Shown: positions 8,893 to 18,105, counted from the first letter of the stretch. The stretch: DNA of 64,000 nucleotides from Campylobacter sp. RM6914 (GCF_004803835.1 NZ_CP012545.1:62001-126000), one strand, 5' to 3'. A program made the numbers and translations. Notes: generated from the sequence alone by a model not told the origin.

Positions 8893-10233
8893 ATGAAACT
8901 ATTTGGTACCGACGGAGTTCGTGGCAAAGCGGGAGAAAAACTATCCGCACAAACGGCTATGCGCCTAGCAATGGCAGCGGGAATTTATTTTAGAAAGTAT
9001 TCGGTTACAAATACGATTTTGCTTGGAAAAGATACAAGAAAAAGCGGTTATATGATAGAAACGGCCATTGTTGCGGGTCTTACGGCTGTTGGCTATAATG
9101 TCTTGCAAATAGGACCTATGCCAACTCCTGCGGTAGCGTTTTTGACTGAAAATATGCGATGTGACGCTGGTATCATGATAAGTGCCTCACATAATCCTTT
9201 TTATGATAACGGCATTAAATTTTTCGACGGAAAGGGCGATAAACTTGAAGAGGATATCGAAGCCGAGATAGAAAAAATTTATTTTAACGATGAGTTGATA
9301 GCAAATGCGCAAAAGACAATGACTGAAATTGGTGCAAACAAACGTATAGATGACGTTATTGGAAGATATATCGTGCAGATAAAAAATTCTTTCCCAAAAG
9401 AGTTAACTCTTAAAAATTTACGAGTTGTTCTTGATGTGGCAAACGGTGCTGCATATAAAGTCGCTCCGACTGTTTTTAGCGAACTTGGAGCCGATGTTAT
9501 CGTTATAAACGATGAGCCAAACGGCAGTAACATCAACCAAGGGTGTGGCGCGCTTCATCCTGAGGAGCTAGCAAGCGAGGTTAAGAGACTTCGTGCGGAT
9601 ATAGGATTTGCCTTTGACGGCGATGCAGATAGGATAGTGGTTGTTGATGAGCGTGGCGAAGTGGTGCACGGCGACGCGCTAATTGGCGTTTTAGCCACGT
9701 TTTTAAACGAGCAAAATATGCTAAAAGGCGGCGGCGTAGTTGCTACTGTTATGAGCAATGCGGCTCTTGAGGATCATTTAGCTTCACACGACTTAAAGCT
9801 CATTAGGGCTAATGTCGGTGATAAATACGTTCTTGAGCTTATGAAAAAACATGGTATAAATTTTGGCGGAGAGCAAAGCGGACATGTGATATTTAACGAC
9901 TTTGCAAAGACGGGCGATGGGCTTGTAACATCCATGCAAATAGTTGCGATGATACTTAAAAAAGGTAAAAAAGTAAGTGAAATTTTTAGCGCGATAAAAC
10001 CTTACCCGCAAATTTTATTAAATTTAAAGATAAGCGAGAAAAAACCTCTTGACAAGATAGATGGGCTTAAAGAGCTTGAGGCAAGTCTTAAAAAAGACGG
10101 CATAAGGGCGTTATTTCGTTACTCCGGGACAGAAAATCTCATCCGCCTTTTGCTCGAAGGTAAAAATCAAGCCTTGGTTGAAAAGCGTATGGCAGAGGTT
10201 GAAAAATTCTTCATAAAAGCCTTAAATGCATAA
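8893..10233 (+). CDS. glmM: Phosphoglucosamine mutase
   Basis: Interconverts glucosamine 6-phosphate and glucosamine 1-phosphate on the route to UDP-GlcNAc for peptidoglycan and lipooligosaccharide. The 446-residue protein begins with [10 protein letters not shown] and carries the active-site phosphoserine loop [14 protein letters not shown] (Ser about 99). It also has the metal-binding loop DGDADR near residue 240 and the sugar-phosphate loop [10 protein letters not shown] near the C-terminus, which distinguishes the GlmM type. Its last bases overlap the lspA start, a pairing that links two envelope-biogenesis genes. Confidence 0.97.
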   Translation: MKLFGTDGVRGKAGEKLSAQTAMRLAMAAGIYFRKYSVTNTILLGKDTRKSGYMIETAIVAGLTAVGYNVLQIGPMPTPAVAFLTENMRCDAGIMISASHNPFYDNGIKFFDGKGDKLEEDIEAEIEKIYFNDELIANAQKTMTEIGANKRIDDVIGRYIVQIKNSFPKELTLKNLRVVLDVANGAAYKVAPTVFSELGADVIVINDEPNGSNINQGCGALHPEELASEVKRLRADIGFAFDGDADRIVVVDERGEVVHGDALIGVLATFLNEQNMLKGGGVVATVMSNAALEDHLASHDLKLIRANVGDKYVLELMKKHGINFGGEQSGHVIFNDFAKTGDGLVTSMQIVAMILKKGKKVSEIFSAIKPYPQILLNLKISEKKPLDKIDGLKELEASLKKDGIRALFRYSGTENLIRLLLEGKNQALVEKRMAEVEKFFIKALNA

Positions 10234-10678
10234 AATTTTATTTAAATTTTTAGTTGTTTTTGTTTTTGTATTTTTACTTGACCAGGCGATAAAACTAGCC
10301 TATGTCTCAGGATACGGTAGATATGAGGGGGAGTTTTTCTCTCTCATACTTACTTATAATTTTGGCGTGGCATTTTCTATGTTTTCTTTTTTGGGGGAGA
10401 ATTTAAAATTTATTCAGCTAGCGCTTCTTGTGGCTGCTTTTATGTATCTTTTAAAAGAGAGGGAAATTTTAAGCTCAAACACAACCGCGGTCGGTCTGAT
10501 CTTTGGTGCAGGATGCTCAAATATCCTTGATAGATTTGTTCATGGCGGTGTAGTGGATTATGTATTTTGGCATAAGTGGTTTGAGTTTGCGGTGTTTAAT
10601 CTTGCCGACGTGATGATAGATCTTGGCGTTGTTTTAATACTTTGGCATAGTTTTTTTGCTAAAAAGAGTAAAATTTAA
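10226..10678 (+). CDS. lspA: Lipoprotein signal peptidase (SPase II)
   Basis: Inner-membrane aspartyl protease that removes signal peptides from prolipoproteins after lipidation. The 150-residue protein has four hydrophobic segments. The two catalytic aspartates are at about 111 (GGVVDY) and 128 (FNLADV), with the conserved NILDR motif before them. The ATG overlaps the end of glmM by eight bases. The several predicted lipoproteins in this window would be its substrates. Confidence 0.95.
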   Translation: MHKILFKFLVVFVFVFLLDQAIKLAYVSGYGRYEGEFFSLILTYNFGVAFSMFSFLGENLKFIQLALLVAAFMYLLKEREILSSNTTAVGLIFGAGCSNILDRFVHGGVVDYVFWHKWFEFAVFNLADVMIDLGVVLILWHSFFAKKSKI

Positions 10679-10733
10679 AATAATTTAATAATTTTTAATT
10701 TAGAATTAATATTTAAGATCAAAAGGAAGAGCA

Positions 10734-11093
10734 ATGAATAACATATATGTAGCTTACGCGCTTTGGTTTTTCTTGGGCTGGCTTGGTGCACATAGGCTCT
10801 ATCTTGGTAAATTTATAACAGGCTTTTTAATGATGGGGCTGTTTTTTATGGGGACCATGCTTCAAGTTGTGCTTGTGGGATATGTTTTTCTCTTGATCTG
10901 GGGCATTTGGTGGATAGCGGATGTATTTTTAACAGGTAAGTATGTCGATGAAAATATCCTAAAAGAGGGGCTTAAGCGAGATCTTAAAAATCAAGATATC
11001 GCAAATGACCTAAAACGTCTTTACGAGCTTTATGAAAAAGGTGAGATCAGTAAAGCCGAATTTGAAGCCAGAAAAGAAATTTTATTTAGATAA
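10734..11093 (+). CDS. TM2-domain membrane protein with C-terminal SHOCT motif
   Basis: A 119-residue protein with a TM2 domain: two membrane helices, with the characteristic FLGWLGAHRLYLGK turn in the first and a tryptophan-rich WGIWWIADVFLTG end to the second. A short charged C-terminal stretch (LKRLYELYEKGEISKAEFEARK) follows, which fits the SHOCT oligomerisation motif. TM2 proteins are widespread and mostly uncharacterised, so no specific function can be assigned. It is followed closely by hemJ, which may share its transcript. Confidence 0.8.
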   Translation: MNNIYVAYALWFFLGWLGAHRLYLGKFITGFLMMGLFFMGTMLQVVLVGYVFLLIWGIWWIADVFLTGKYVDENILKEGLKRDLKNQDIANDLKRLYELYEKGEISKAEFEARKEILFR

Positions 11094-11116
11094 CAAAACA
11101 ATTCAAAGGAGATAAT

Positions 11117-11563
11117 ATGTCAGATATTTTGGCGGAGTATTATAATTACTTCAGATTTGCACACTATATATTTTTCGTATCGTGGATGGCGGTATTGTTC
11201 TATCAGCCACGACTTTATGTCTATCATGCGGAAAATATGGATAAACCAGACTATGTAAAAGTAGTTGAGGTTATGGAATACAAAATGTATCATTATATCG
11301 GCTGGATCGCGTTAATAGGCTCATTCGCAACGGGAATTTTGATCATCCTTTCGATGCCTGACTTGCTAAGATCAGGTTATATACATGTAAAGCTGACCGT
11401 GGTTGTGCTAATGGCGATATACCATCTTGATCTTGGCAGATACATGAAGTTGCTTCGCGAAAAGCGCTGTAATAAATCAGGCATGTTCTTCCGTGCTTAT
11501 AACGAAGTACCGACTGTGGCTATGCTAATTATCATCTGGATGATAGTATTTAAACCGTTTTAA
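11117..11563 (+). CDS. hemJ: HemJ-type protoporphyrinogen IX oxidase
   Basis: A 148-residue membrane protein of the UPF0093/HemJ family, which oxidises protoporphyrinogen IX to protoporphyrin IX late in haem synthesis. Four membrane segments are visible. The conserved histidine near the start (RFAHYIFFVSWMAVLFYQPR), the HVKL and HLDLGRY region and the C-terminal FRAYNEVPT signature are all present. The last is diagnostic for the family. It has a strong ribosome-binding site (aaaggaga). A separate HemN-like gene lies at the far end of the window. Confidence 0.9.
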   Translation: MSDILAEYYNYFRFAHYIFFVSWMAVLFYQPRLYVYHAENMDKPDYVKVVEVMEYKMYHYIGWIALIGSFATGILIILSMPDLLRSGYIHVKLTVVVLMAIYHLDLGRYMKLLREKRCNKSGMFFRAYNEVPTVAMLIIIWMIVFKPF

Positions 11564-11575
11564 TAACCCTCTAAA

Positions 11576-11605
11576 GGCGTCAAATTTTATCTAAATTTAG
11601 ACGCC
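11576..11605 (+). terminator. Hairpin after hemJ
   Basis: An inverted repeat with arms ggcgtc and gacgcc, extended inward by aaattt on both sides with one bulged A, lies 12 bases after the hemJ stop. The downstream T content is only moderate, so termination is likely but not certain. Confidence 0.55.
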
Positions 11606-11691
11606 AAATACACTTTGTTATTATTTTTACCTTGAAATTTTGTTAATTGTTAATGGATAGAATTTATAAAATTTAAATTACAAGGATAAAA

Positions 11692-12729
11692 ATGAAACTT
11701 TCCATACTAAATTTAGTTCCGATCCGCGAGGGACAAACTTACAAAGAAGCCGTAAATTCTATGCTAAATTTAGCCAAATTTGCTGAAAATTTAGGCATAG
11801 AGCGCTACTGGATAGCAGAGCACCACAACATGCCGCATATCGCAAGTTCGGCTACTACCTTGCTTATAGAGCATACACTTTCGCATACAAATACATTGCG
11901 AGTTGGATCCGGGGGAGTGATGCTGCCAAACCATAGCCCATATGTTGTAGCTGAACAATACGCTACCTTAGAAAGGCTTTATCCTGGTCGTGTCGAGTTA
12001 GGGCTTGGTAGAGCTCCCGGCACTGATACTCCGACGGCAAGAGCTCTAAGAAGGGGGCGTAGCGAGGTTGACTTTAGAGACGATCTTGCAGAGCTTAGAG
12101 GGTATTTTGAGGGAACAAATAACGTGCAAGCATATCCTGCAAAGGGCTTAAATTTACCATTTTATATACTCGGCTCAAGCCTGCATAGTGCGTATTTAGC
12201 GGCAGAGCTAGGGCTTACTTATGCGTTTGCGTCTCATTTTGCTCCAAGGGATTTATATGATGCGGTAGAAATTTATAGAAGAAATTTCAAGCCATCTAAA
12301 TTTTTGGATAAGCCCTATGTTATCATTGGTGTGAATGCTTATGTTGGTGACAGCGATGAAGAGGCGATGAGTCTTGCTACCTCTCAAACCATGTTTTTCA
12401 TAAATGTCGTAAGCGGCGGCAATCAAAATTTAATGCCTCCTGTAAAAGACGATGAGGCTGTATGGCGAAATTACCAAAAGGCAACGCAGGCTCCACATTT
12501 TGGTCCGGTTGATTTTAAAAATACAAATTTGATAAATCAAGAGCGAGCGGTAGTTAGACAAATGACCGCATGCTCTTTAATCGGCAGTAAAGAGAGTGTT
12601 AAATTTCAACTTCAAAGCTTGGCTCAAGAGGTCAAGGCAGACGAGATAATGGCTGTTAGTTATATATTTGACGAGCAAAAACAGCAACGATCTTATGCTT
12701 TATTAAAAGAGATCGTTGATGAAATTTAG
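11692..12729 (+). CDS. Luciferase-like flavin monooxygenase family protein
   Basis: A 345-residue member of the bacterial-luciferase-like family of flavin-dependent oxidoreductases (YhbW subgroup, single-gene type). Hallmarks are the N-terminal strand LSILNLVPIREG, the ERYWIAEHHNMP motif, RVGSGGVMLPNHSP and the LGLGRAPGTD loop near residues 104-113. The substrate is unknown. It stands alone between the hemJ terminator and the lipoprotein operon. In many bacteria these are FMN-dependent enzymes of uncertain role, and nothing in the context narrows it. Confidence 0.88.
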   Translation: MKLSILNLVPIREGQTYKEAVNSMLNLAKFAENLGIERYWIAEHHNMPHIASSATTLLIEHTLSHTNTLRVGSGGVMLPNHSPYVVAEQYATLERLYPGRVELGLGRAPGTDTPTARALRRGRSEVDFRDDLAELRGYFEGTNNVQAYPAKGLNLPFYILGSSLHSAYLAAELGLTYAFASHFAPRDLYDAVEIYRRNFKPSKFLDKPYVIIGVNAYVGDSDEEAMSLATSQTMFFINVVSGGNQNLMPPVKDDEAVWRNYQKATQAPHFGPVDFKNTNLINQERAVVRQMTACSLIGSKESVKFQLQSLAQEVKADEIMAVSYIFDEQKQQRSYALLKEIVDEI

Positions 12730-12798
12730 CGAAAATTTTTAACACTGTTTTAGTTGTTCTTTGGTATTATTGAGATCAAATTTCATTAAGGAGAGAAG

Positions 12799-13473
12799 AT
12801 GGACTTAAAACACATCGTTAAAATCGCAACTGTTGCAGCACTGGGCATGCTACTTGCCGGTTGTGCAAGCGAAAGTTCAAGAACGCTTGAAACGCCAAAA
12901 GTAAGGGCTGCTAGCACTGTTTATCACGGTGAAAAACATACCGTATCGGTAGGTAGATTTAACAACCAATCCTCATACCAAAACGGAATTTTTAGCGACG
13001 GCGAGGATAGACTAGGCAATCAAGCCGCAACTATACTTGTGACCAATTTACGCGATAGCGGTAGATTTAACGTGCTTGAGCGCACAAATATGAAAGCTCT
13101 TGAGCAAGAGAATAAATTTAACAAAACACAGGCAAATTTTAAAGGCGCAAGATATGTTGTTACCGGTGATGTAACGGAATTTGGCAGAAAAACTACCGGC
13201 GATCATCAGCTTTTTGGCATACTTGGTAAAGGTAAAAAACAAACCGCTTATGCAAAAGTAAATTTAAATGTCGTAGATACAAGCACTTCAGAAGTAGTAT
13301 ACTCGTCACAAGGTGCAGGCGAGTATGAGCTAAGCAGTAGAGAGATTATTGGATTTGGCGGTAGTTCAGGATATGATGCGACACTAAACGGCAAAGTTTT
13401 AAGTTTAGCCATAAGAGAGGCGGTAGACAACTTGGTGACAGGACTTGAAAGTGGCAGCTGGAGCATCAGATAA
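12799..13473 (+). CDS. CsgG/HfaB-like outer-membrane lipoprotein
   Basis: A 224-residue predicted lipoprotein with lipobox LLAGC (Cys about 22) and a CsgG-like body: SVGRFNNQS, then LVTNLRDSGRFNVLERTN, then ARYVVTGDVTEFGRKT. In curli systems CsgG forms the secretion pore, but here no csgA, csgB, csgE or csgF is nearby. Instead it starts a three-gene operon with DUF4810 and DUF799 lipoproteins, the next ATG only two bases after its stop. A TATTAT hexamer at 12765-12770 may be its -10 box. I infer that it supplies a pore or scaffold for a lipoprotein complex of unknown role. Confidence 0.82.
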   Translation: MDLKHIVKIATVAALGMLLAGCASESSRTLETPKVRAASTVYHGEKHTVSVGRFNNQSSYQNGIFSDGEDRLGNQAATILVTNLRDSGRFNVLERTNMKALEQENKFNKTQANFKGARYVVTGDVTEFGRKTTGDHQLFGILGKGKKQTAYAKVNLNVVDTSTSEVVYSSQGAGEYELSSREIIGFGGSSGYDATLNGKVLSLAIREAVDNLVTGLESGSWSIR

Positions 13474-13475
13474 GC

Positions 13476-13841
13476 ATGAGATATAAAATTTTATTAGTTG
13501 CGCTTTGCGCTTTTATATTTGCTGGTTGTGCTGGAGATAAGTCAAGCGCGCTTTACTACTGGGATGGCTCATATACAAGTGCCAACTACAAGTATCTAAG
13601 CGATGAGTATGACTTAAATGAGCAAATCTCTATGTTAAGAGATAGCGAGCAAAGAGCGTATGAGAAAGGCTTAAAAGTTCCTCCGGGGTTTTATGCTCAT
13701 CTTGGTTTGCTTTATTCAAATTTGGGCAATATGCCTCAAGCTAAGGCGTATTTTCAAAAAGAAGTAGAGCTTTTCCCTGAGTCTAAAAGCTACATCGAGT
13801 TCTTGCTAACTCAAGACAAAACCACAAAGGCTAAAAAATGA
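13476..13841 (+). CDS. DUF4810-type lipoprotein
   Basis: A 121-residue predicted lipoprotein with lipobox IFAGC (Cys about 18). The mature part begins with the LYYWDGSYTSANYKYL region and continues with EQISMLRDSEQRAYEKGLKVPPGFYAHLG. It ends in a single TPR-like helix pair (YAHLGLLYSNLGNMPQAKAY), consistent with the DUF4810 family. It lies between the CsgG-like and DUF799-type genes, spaced by two bases upstream and overlapping four bases downstream. The genes are thus tightly coupled and probably form one envelope complex. The function is unknown. Confidence 0.82.
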   Translation: MRYKILLVALCAFIFAGCAGDKSSALYYWDGSYTSANYKYLSDEYDLNEQISMLRDSEQRAYEKGLKVPPGFYAHLGLLYSNLGNMPQAKAYFQKEVELFPESKSYIEFLLTQDKTTKAKK

Positions 13842-14500
13842 AATTTTTAAATATATTATTTCTAGCGTTTATTGCGCTATTTTTTAGTGCTTGTGCTGCT
13901 TCAAAAGGTTATGACTACTCGAATTTTTTACAGACGAAGCCGCGCTCTATCTTGGTGCCTATGCCTACGAATGAAACAGCGGAGATCAAAGCTTCAGCAG
14001 CTGTTTTAGCACACTCTCTTGCGCCGTTGTCAGAGGCTGGATACTATGTATTTTCACCGGCTTTAGTAAATGACACTTTTAAGCATAACGGTATAACAGA
14101 GCCAAGTGAGATCGCTCAAATTCCTCTTAGTAAATTAAAGCAAATTTTTAACGCAGATGCGGTGCTTTACTTAAATGTATCACAATACGGCACCTCTTAT
14201 CAGCTAATAAACAGCAAAACAGCCGTTGCCGTAGAGGCAAAGCTTGTTGATATAAATACAGCAAATACCCTTTGGGAAAGAACGGTTTTAGCACAACAAG
14301 ACTCAGGTGGAGGTAGCGGCGGTTTGCTAGGCATACTGGTTTCGGCTGTTGTAAATCAGATAGTAAACAGTGTCGGTGACGCAGGATATGATATGTCGGC
14401 GCAAGCCATGATGATGCTTTATGCACCCGATTGTTATGATTGTTTATTGCGCGGACAATACTCTGCAAAATACATGCAAGACAAGCAGCTAACGCGCTAA
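13838..14500 (+). CDS. DUF799 (GNA1162-like) lipoprotein
   Basis: A 220-residue predicted lipoprotein with lipobox FFSAC (Cys about 19). It has the DUF799 pattern: a PRSILVPMPTNET strand, LAPLSEAGYYVFSPALVNDTF, the FNADAVLYLNVSQYG segment and a glycine-rich GGGSGGLLGILVSAVVNQI stretch. Members are outer-membrane lipoproteins known from Neisseria and other proteobacteria, usually beside CsgG-like and DUF4810 genes as here. It is the last gene of the operon, followed by a clear terminator. The molecular role is unknown. Confidence 0.84.
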   Translation: MKFLNILFLAFIALFFSACAASKGYDYSNFLQTKPRSILVPMPTNETAEIKASAAVLAHSLAPLSEAGYYVFSPALVNDTFKHNGITEPSEIAQIPLSKLKQIFNADAVLYLNVSQYGTSYQLINSKTAVAVEAKLVDINTANTLWERTVLAQQDSGGGSGGLLGILVSAVVNQIVNSVGDAGYDMSAQAMMMLYAPDCYDCLLRGQYSAKYMQDKQLTR

Positions 14501-14503
14501 GAC

Positions 14504-14531
14504 TAAGCCGAGTTCTCGCTCGGCTTAAATT
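14504..14531. terminator. Bidirectional terminator, DUF799 gene/dgkA
   Basis: A perfect 9-bp stem (taagccgag / ctcggctta) with a 6-base loop is followed by aaatttta. It sits between two convergent genes and overlaps the final codons of dgkA. Confidence 0.75.
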
Positions 14532-14884
14532 TTAGTTACCAACGCATATATAAAAAAACCACCACATAAAAAATTACATATCATAACAGCACTACTAGCG
14601 GCATCTTTTGCGCATTTTGCTAAAGGATGGATGTTTGGACTTGCAAGATCAACTACTCGTTCGATGGCTGAGTTTAAACACTCGCATACCAAAACCAAGG
14701 TCATTGAAAAGATAATGGCTAAATTTAAAATCAAGTCAAATTTCCAATAAAAAAGACTTAATCCAAGTGCCGTAAATACGACAAGCTCTAAGCGAAAGCT
14801 ACTTTCGTTTGCGTAAATATCTTTAAATCCATCTATAGCATAGCTCCAGTTTTTAAAAAATTTATATTTTGGTTGATTTCTCAT
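14525..14884 (-). CDS. dgkA: Diacylglycerol kinase
   Basis: A small inner-membrane kinase that phosphorylates diacylglycerol to phosphatidic acid, recycling lipid by-products of envelope synthesis. The 119-residue protein has three membrane segments. It carries the family signature ECLNSAIERVVDLASPNIHP followed by AKCAKDAASSAV, which contains the catalytic Glu and the Asn/Asp residues. Length is normal. It is a lone gene, convergent with the lipoprotein operon; its stop overlaps the shared terminator hairpin. Confidence 0.95.
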   Translation of the reverse strand: MRNQPKYKFFKNWSYAIDGFKDIYANESSFRLELVVFTALGLSLFYWKFDLILNLAIIFSMTLVLVCECLNSAIERVVDLASPNIHPLAKCAKDAASSAVMICNFLCGGFFIYALVTKI

Positions 14885-15007
14885 GCCAGGCCTCTTGTTT
14901 TATAAATAAATAAAACACAATAATACTATAAAATAAATTAAGCCCGCCGCCTGATAAGCGTTAAAAGCTAAAATTTTTTGCTATACTTCTTTTAAAAAGG
15001 ATAAAAT

Positions 15008-15766
15008 TTGAAACTTATTAGTTGGAATGTAAACGGACTTCGTGCCGTAACTGCAAAGGACGGTTTTTCGTGGCTTAACGAGCATGATCCTGATTTTCTA
15101 GGGCTTCAAGAGGTTAAGGTAAAAGAGACTGATGTACCAAAAGAGATATATGCCTTAGGCTTTAATGAGATAAATATAAACTCTGCCCAGCGTGCCGGAT
15201 ACTCGGGCGTGATGAGTATGTCCAAATTTGATACAAGCACTTTTAAGTCGCAATTTTTCGAAGATAGTGAGGGGCGAGTTTTGGAACATCGCCTCGGTAA
15301 TTTAGTGATCTTTAATATTTACTTTCCAAACGGGCAAAAAGATGAAATCCGCCTTGCTTATAAAATGGACTTTTATAGCAAATTTTTAAAGTATATAAAC
15401 GAGCTTACGGCGGCCGGATATGATGTGATATTTTTTGGCGATGTTAATACCGCACACAAAGAGATAGATCTTAAAAATCCAAAGTCAAATTCCAAAACCT
15501 CTGGCTTTTTACCTATAGAAAGAGCTTGGATAGATGAGGTTATAAAAAGCGGCTTTATCGACACTTATCGACAAATTCATGGCGATAAAGAAGGGGCTTA
15601 TTCGTGGTGGAGTTATAGATTTAACGCAAGAGCTAAAAATGTCGGTTGGAGGATTGATTATTTCTTTATTTCACAAAGCCTTAAAGATAGACTAAAAGAC
15701 GCTTTTATATTAAGTGATATAGTAGGCAGCGACCACTGCCCAGTTGGCATCGAGATACAAATGTAA
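15008..15766 (+). CDS. xth: Exodeoxyribonuclease III / AP endonuclease
   Basis: A 252-residue DNA repair nuclease that cleaves at abasic sites and trims damaged 3' ends. Endonuclease/exonuclease/phosphatase-fold motifs are clear: LISWNVNGLRAV, FLGLQEVKV, GYSGVMS, FFGDVNTAHKEIDL, WRIDYFF and GSDHCPVGIEI, covering the metal-binding Asn and Glu and the catalytic Asp and His. The start is TTG with an aaaagg ribosome-binding site at 14995-15000, and a tatact -10 candidate lies at 14982. Endonuclease IV (nfo) elsewhere in the window overlaps in function. Confidence 0.95.
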   Translation: MKLISWNVNGLRAVTAKDGFSWLNEHDPDFLGLQEVKVKETDVPKEIYALGFNEININSAQRAGYSGVMSMSKFDTSTFKSQFFEDSEGRVLEHRLGNLVIFNIYFPNGQKDEIRLAYKMDFYSKFLKYINELTAAGYDVIFFGDVNTAHKEIDLKNPKSNSKTSGFLPIERAWIDEVIKSGFIDTYRQIHGDKEGAYSWWSYRFNARAKNVGWRIDYFFISQSLKDRLKDAFILSDIVGSDHCPVGIEIQM

Positions 15767-15791
15767 GGTTTTAGCTACGAGCATGGACTTA

Positions 15792-16349
15792 TTAAAAGTT
15801 AAATCCATGATCAAGTAAGTGTGTTATCAAAATTTCACAGCCTAGAAAAATAAGTATCGCTCCGCCTAGCACCAGAGCTTTTGAGTGTAGATACGAGCCT
15901 ATAAATTTTCCAATATAGCAAGCTATGATACAAAGCGCAAAGCAAAATATCCCGATGATAAGACAGGCACTTAAGATGTTGGTTTGTTCAAAACTAAAAG
16001 TTACACCAACGGCTAGTGCGTCTATACTGGTTGCTATGGCACCTAAAAGTAGCTCTTTTAGGCTAAGTTTTTCTAAATTTTCATCGCACTCTTCACGGCT
16101 TTCTTTTATCATTTTTATGCCTAAAAACAGCAAAATTCCAAATGCTATAAAGTGATCTATGCCGGCGATAAAAGAGACGAAACTAAGCCCTAAAGTAAAT
16201 CCTATCAAAGGCATTAATGCCTGAAATACTCCAAATACCGCAGAAATTCTAAGTATATGAGAAATGGATATTTGCGGGTTTTTGGCGCCGTTAATGATAG
16301 AAAGGGCAACAGCGTCCATAGCAAGGGCAATGGCTAGAAGAAATATCAT
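15792..16349 (-). CDS. mntP: Manganese efflux pump MntP
   Basis: A 185-residue, six-helix membrane protein of the MntP (YebN/DUF204) family, which exports Mn2+. The paired conserved acidic segments LAMDAVALSIINGAK at the N-terminus and ATSIDALAVGVTFSF in the second half mark the internal repeat of the family. It is a lone minus-strand gene. No yybP-ykoY-type manganese riboswitch could be recognised in its short leader (about 16350-16400). Confidence 0.92.
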   Translation of the reverse strand: MIFLLAIALAMDAVALSIINGAKNPQISISHILRISAVFGVFQALMPLIGFTLGLSFVSFIAGIDHFIAFGILLFLGIKMIKESREECDENLEKLSLKELLLGAIATSIDALAVGVTFSFEQTNILSACLIIGIFCFALCIIACYIGKFIGSYLHSKALVLGGAILIFLGCEILITHLLDHGFNF

Positions 16350-16429
16350 TTTACACCTCTAAATTTAAAAGGGCTTATTGTATCTTAAAAAGCTTTTGGG
16401 TAAAATTAAAAATTTTAACAAGGACACAA

Positions 16430-17170
16430 ATGAAAAGCAAACTTATACTCGCGCTTTGCGTTGCGCTAAACCTTAATGCGTTTGATATAACAAATGTCTT
16501 AAAACAAGGCGGAGAGATACTAAATAATTCAAATTCACAAGACTATAAAAGCCTTTTAAATGTAGCGATCTCAAAAGCTGTAGATGAGCTAAAGGGCGGT
16601 TTTATAAATAACGCTACAGCCAAGATCGACCTACCTCCGACTCTTAAAACGGCTGCAAATTTAGCTAAAAGCGTTGGCGGAGAAAAGTGGGCTAAAGATA
16701 TGCAAACGAGCATAAACGAAGCCGCCACTCAAGCCGTCGCAGGTGCGGCACAGATTTTTACGGATAGTATCAAAAACATGAGCCAAGATGATGTTAAAAC
16801 GCTTATACAAGGCGGAGATGACGCCATGACAGCCTATCTTGAAAAGAGCTCAAGCGCCAAATTAGAAAAAGTTTTTACTCCTATTATCGAAAAAATAATG
16901 AGTCAAAACAGCTTTGCAAACGCGTATAACGGACTAAATTCCTTCATCTCAAATACGGCTTCAAATTCTCAAACCGCAAAGGAGCTAAAAAGCTTAGCCT
17001 CAAATTTAGGAGCCGATAAATACATACCGCAAGATGGCGAAAATTTAAACGAATACATCAGCAAAAAGACGCTTGAGGGCTTGTTTGCAGTTATGCGCGA
17101 AAAAGAGAGCGCACTTAGAGCCAACCCATTAAACGGGGGTAAAAAGCTACTTGATGGACTACTAAAATAA
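16430..17170 (+). CDS. DUF4197 periplasmic protein
   Basis: A 246-residue protein with a cleavable-looking signal peptide (KSKLILALCVALNLNAF). The body matches the DUF4197 pattern: LLNVAISKAVDELKGGFINN, KIDLPPTLKTAANL, EAATQAVAGAAQIFTDSIKNMS and QGGDDAMTAYLEKSSSAKL. The family is widespread in proteobacteria, probably periplasmic and mostly helical, and has no known function. It is followed after 14 bases by a DMT exporter with a TTG start, so the two could share a transcript, although there is no evident functional link. Confidence 0.82.
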   Translation: MKSKLILALCVALNLNAFDITNVLKQGGEILNNSNSQDYKSLLNVAISKAVDELKGGFINNATAKIDLPPTLKTAANLAKSVGGEKWAKDMQTSINEAATQAVAGAAQIFTDSIKNMSQDDVKTLIQGGDDAMTAYLEKSSSAKLEKVFTPIIEKIMSQNSFANAYNGLNSFISNTASNSQTAKELKSLASNLGADKYIPQDGENLNEYISKKTLEGLFAVMREKESALRANPLNGGKKLLDGLLK

Positions 17171-17184
17171 ATTAAAGGCAAAAT

Positions 17185-18105
17185 TTGACTACCGCAAGCG
17201 CAATAAAAGCAGATAGAAGAAAGGAATTTTACGCCGATTTTACCCTTGTTATCGTGGGTATCGTGTGGGGAGTTACCTTTTTGCCAATGGCAAAGGCTCT
17301 TGATACAAACGGCGTTTTTACTATACTTTTTTGGCGATTTCTTATCGCATTTGCGTTACTTTCGCTTATATCATTAAAATTTATAAAGAGGATCGATCCA
17401 AAAAGCATAAAATACGGCGCGATAGTGGGTGTGTTTTTATTTGCGGGATTTGCCCTGCAAACCTTTGCTCTTAAATACACTCTAAGCTCCACAGTTGCCT
17501 TTATAACGGGGCTTATCGTCATATTTGTTCCGTTTTTGATGTTTGTATTTTTTAGAACCAAAATTCGAGCCTACACATATATAGGAGCTAGTTTGGCTAC
17601 GGTTGGGCTTTATATGCTTTGTGACGGTGAGCTTGGATTTGGACTTGGTGAGCTTTTAAGTTTGTTTTGTGCTTTTGCTTATGCGTTTGAAATCATGCTT
17701 GCCGGATATTTTGTTAAAAAATGCGAAATTTTTGTCATGGTTGCGACGGAATTTTTAGTAGTTTGCGCCCTATCTTTGATATGCGCCGTAATTTTTGAAG
17801 ATACGCCTGTGCCCGTGCTTGATAGAGAATTTGTCGTTGCTGTCGGAGTAACGGCTACTTTGGCTACGGTTTTTGCATTTTTTGCACAAAATATAGCACA
17901 ACGCTATACAACACCCGTTAAAACCGTGCTTATCTTAACTCTTGAGCCGGTTGTGGCAGGCTTTGTGGGGTATTTTTTCGGTGCGGAAATTTTAAGTTCA
18001 TGGCAAATTTTAGGTGCATTTGTCATACTTGTGGGTATTTTAGCTAGCGAACTTGGTTCATACATAACTCCAAAGATAAGACGCAAAAGAGGCTTTGATG
18101 AGTAG
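17185..18105 (+). CDS. EamA/DMT-family transporter, copy 1
   Basis: A 306-residue membrane protein with ten predicted helices in two EamA repeats, the usual drug/metabolite transporter plan. Visible markers are VGIVWGVTFLPMAKAL in helix 1, LFWRFLIAF, the second-repeat CAFAYAFEIMLAG and TLEPVVAGFVGYFFGAE near the end. The start is TTG, six bases after an aaagg ribosome-binding site. The substrate is unknown; members export amino acids, purines or drugs. The next gene is a clear paralogue in the same orientation. Confidence 0.9.
   Translation: MTTASAIKADRRKEFYADFTLVIVGIVWGVTFLPMAKALDTNGVFTILFWRFLIAFALLSLISLKFIKRIDPKSIKYGAIVGVFLFAGFALQTFALKYTLSSTVAFITGLIVIFVPFLMFVFFRTKIRAYTYIGASLATVGLYMLCDGELGFGLGELLSLFCAFAYAFEIMLAGYFVKKCEIFVMVATEFLVVCALSLICAVIFEDTPVPVLDREFVVAVGVTATLATVFAFFAQNIAQRYTTPVKTVLILTLEPVVAGFVGYFFGAEILSSWQILGAFVILVGILASELGSYITPKIRRKRGFDE

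Noticed and set aside
12799-14500. Curli biogenesis operon
   Set aside because: Only a CsgG-like protein is present; no CsgA, CsgB, CsgE or CsgF is nearby and the partners are DUF4810 and DUF799 proteins.
16350-16429. yybP-ykoY manganese riboswitch before mntP
   Set aside because: The leader is short and AT-rich, and I could not see the conserved paired core of that riboswitch.
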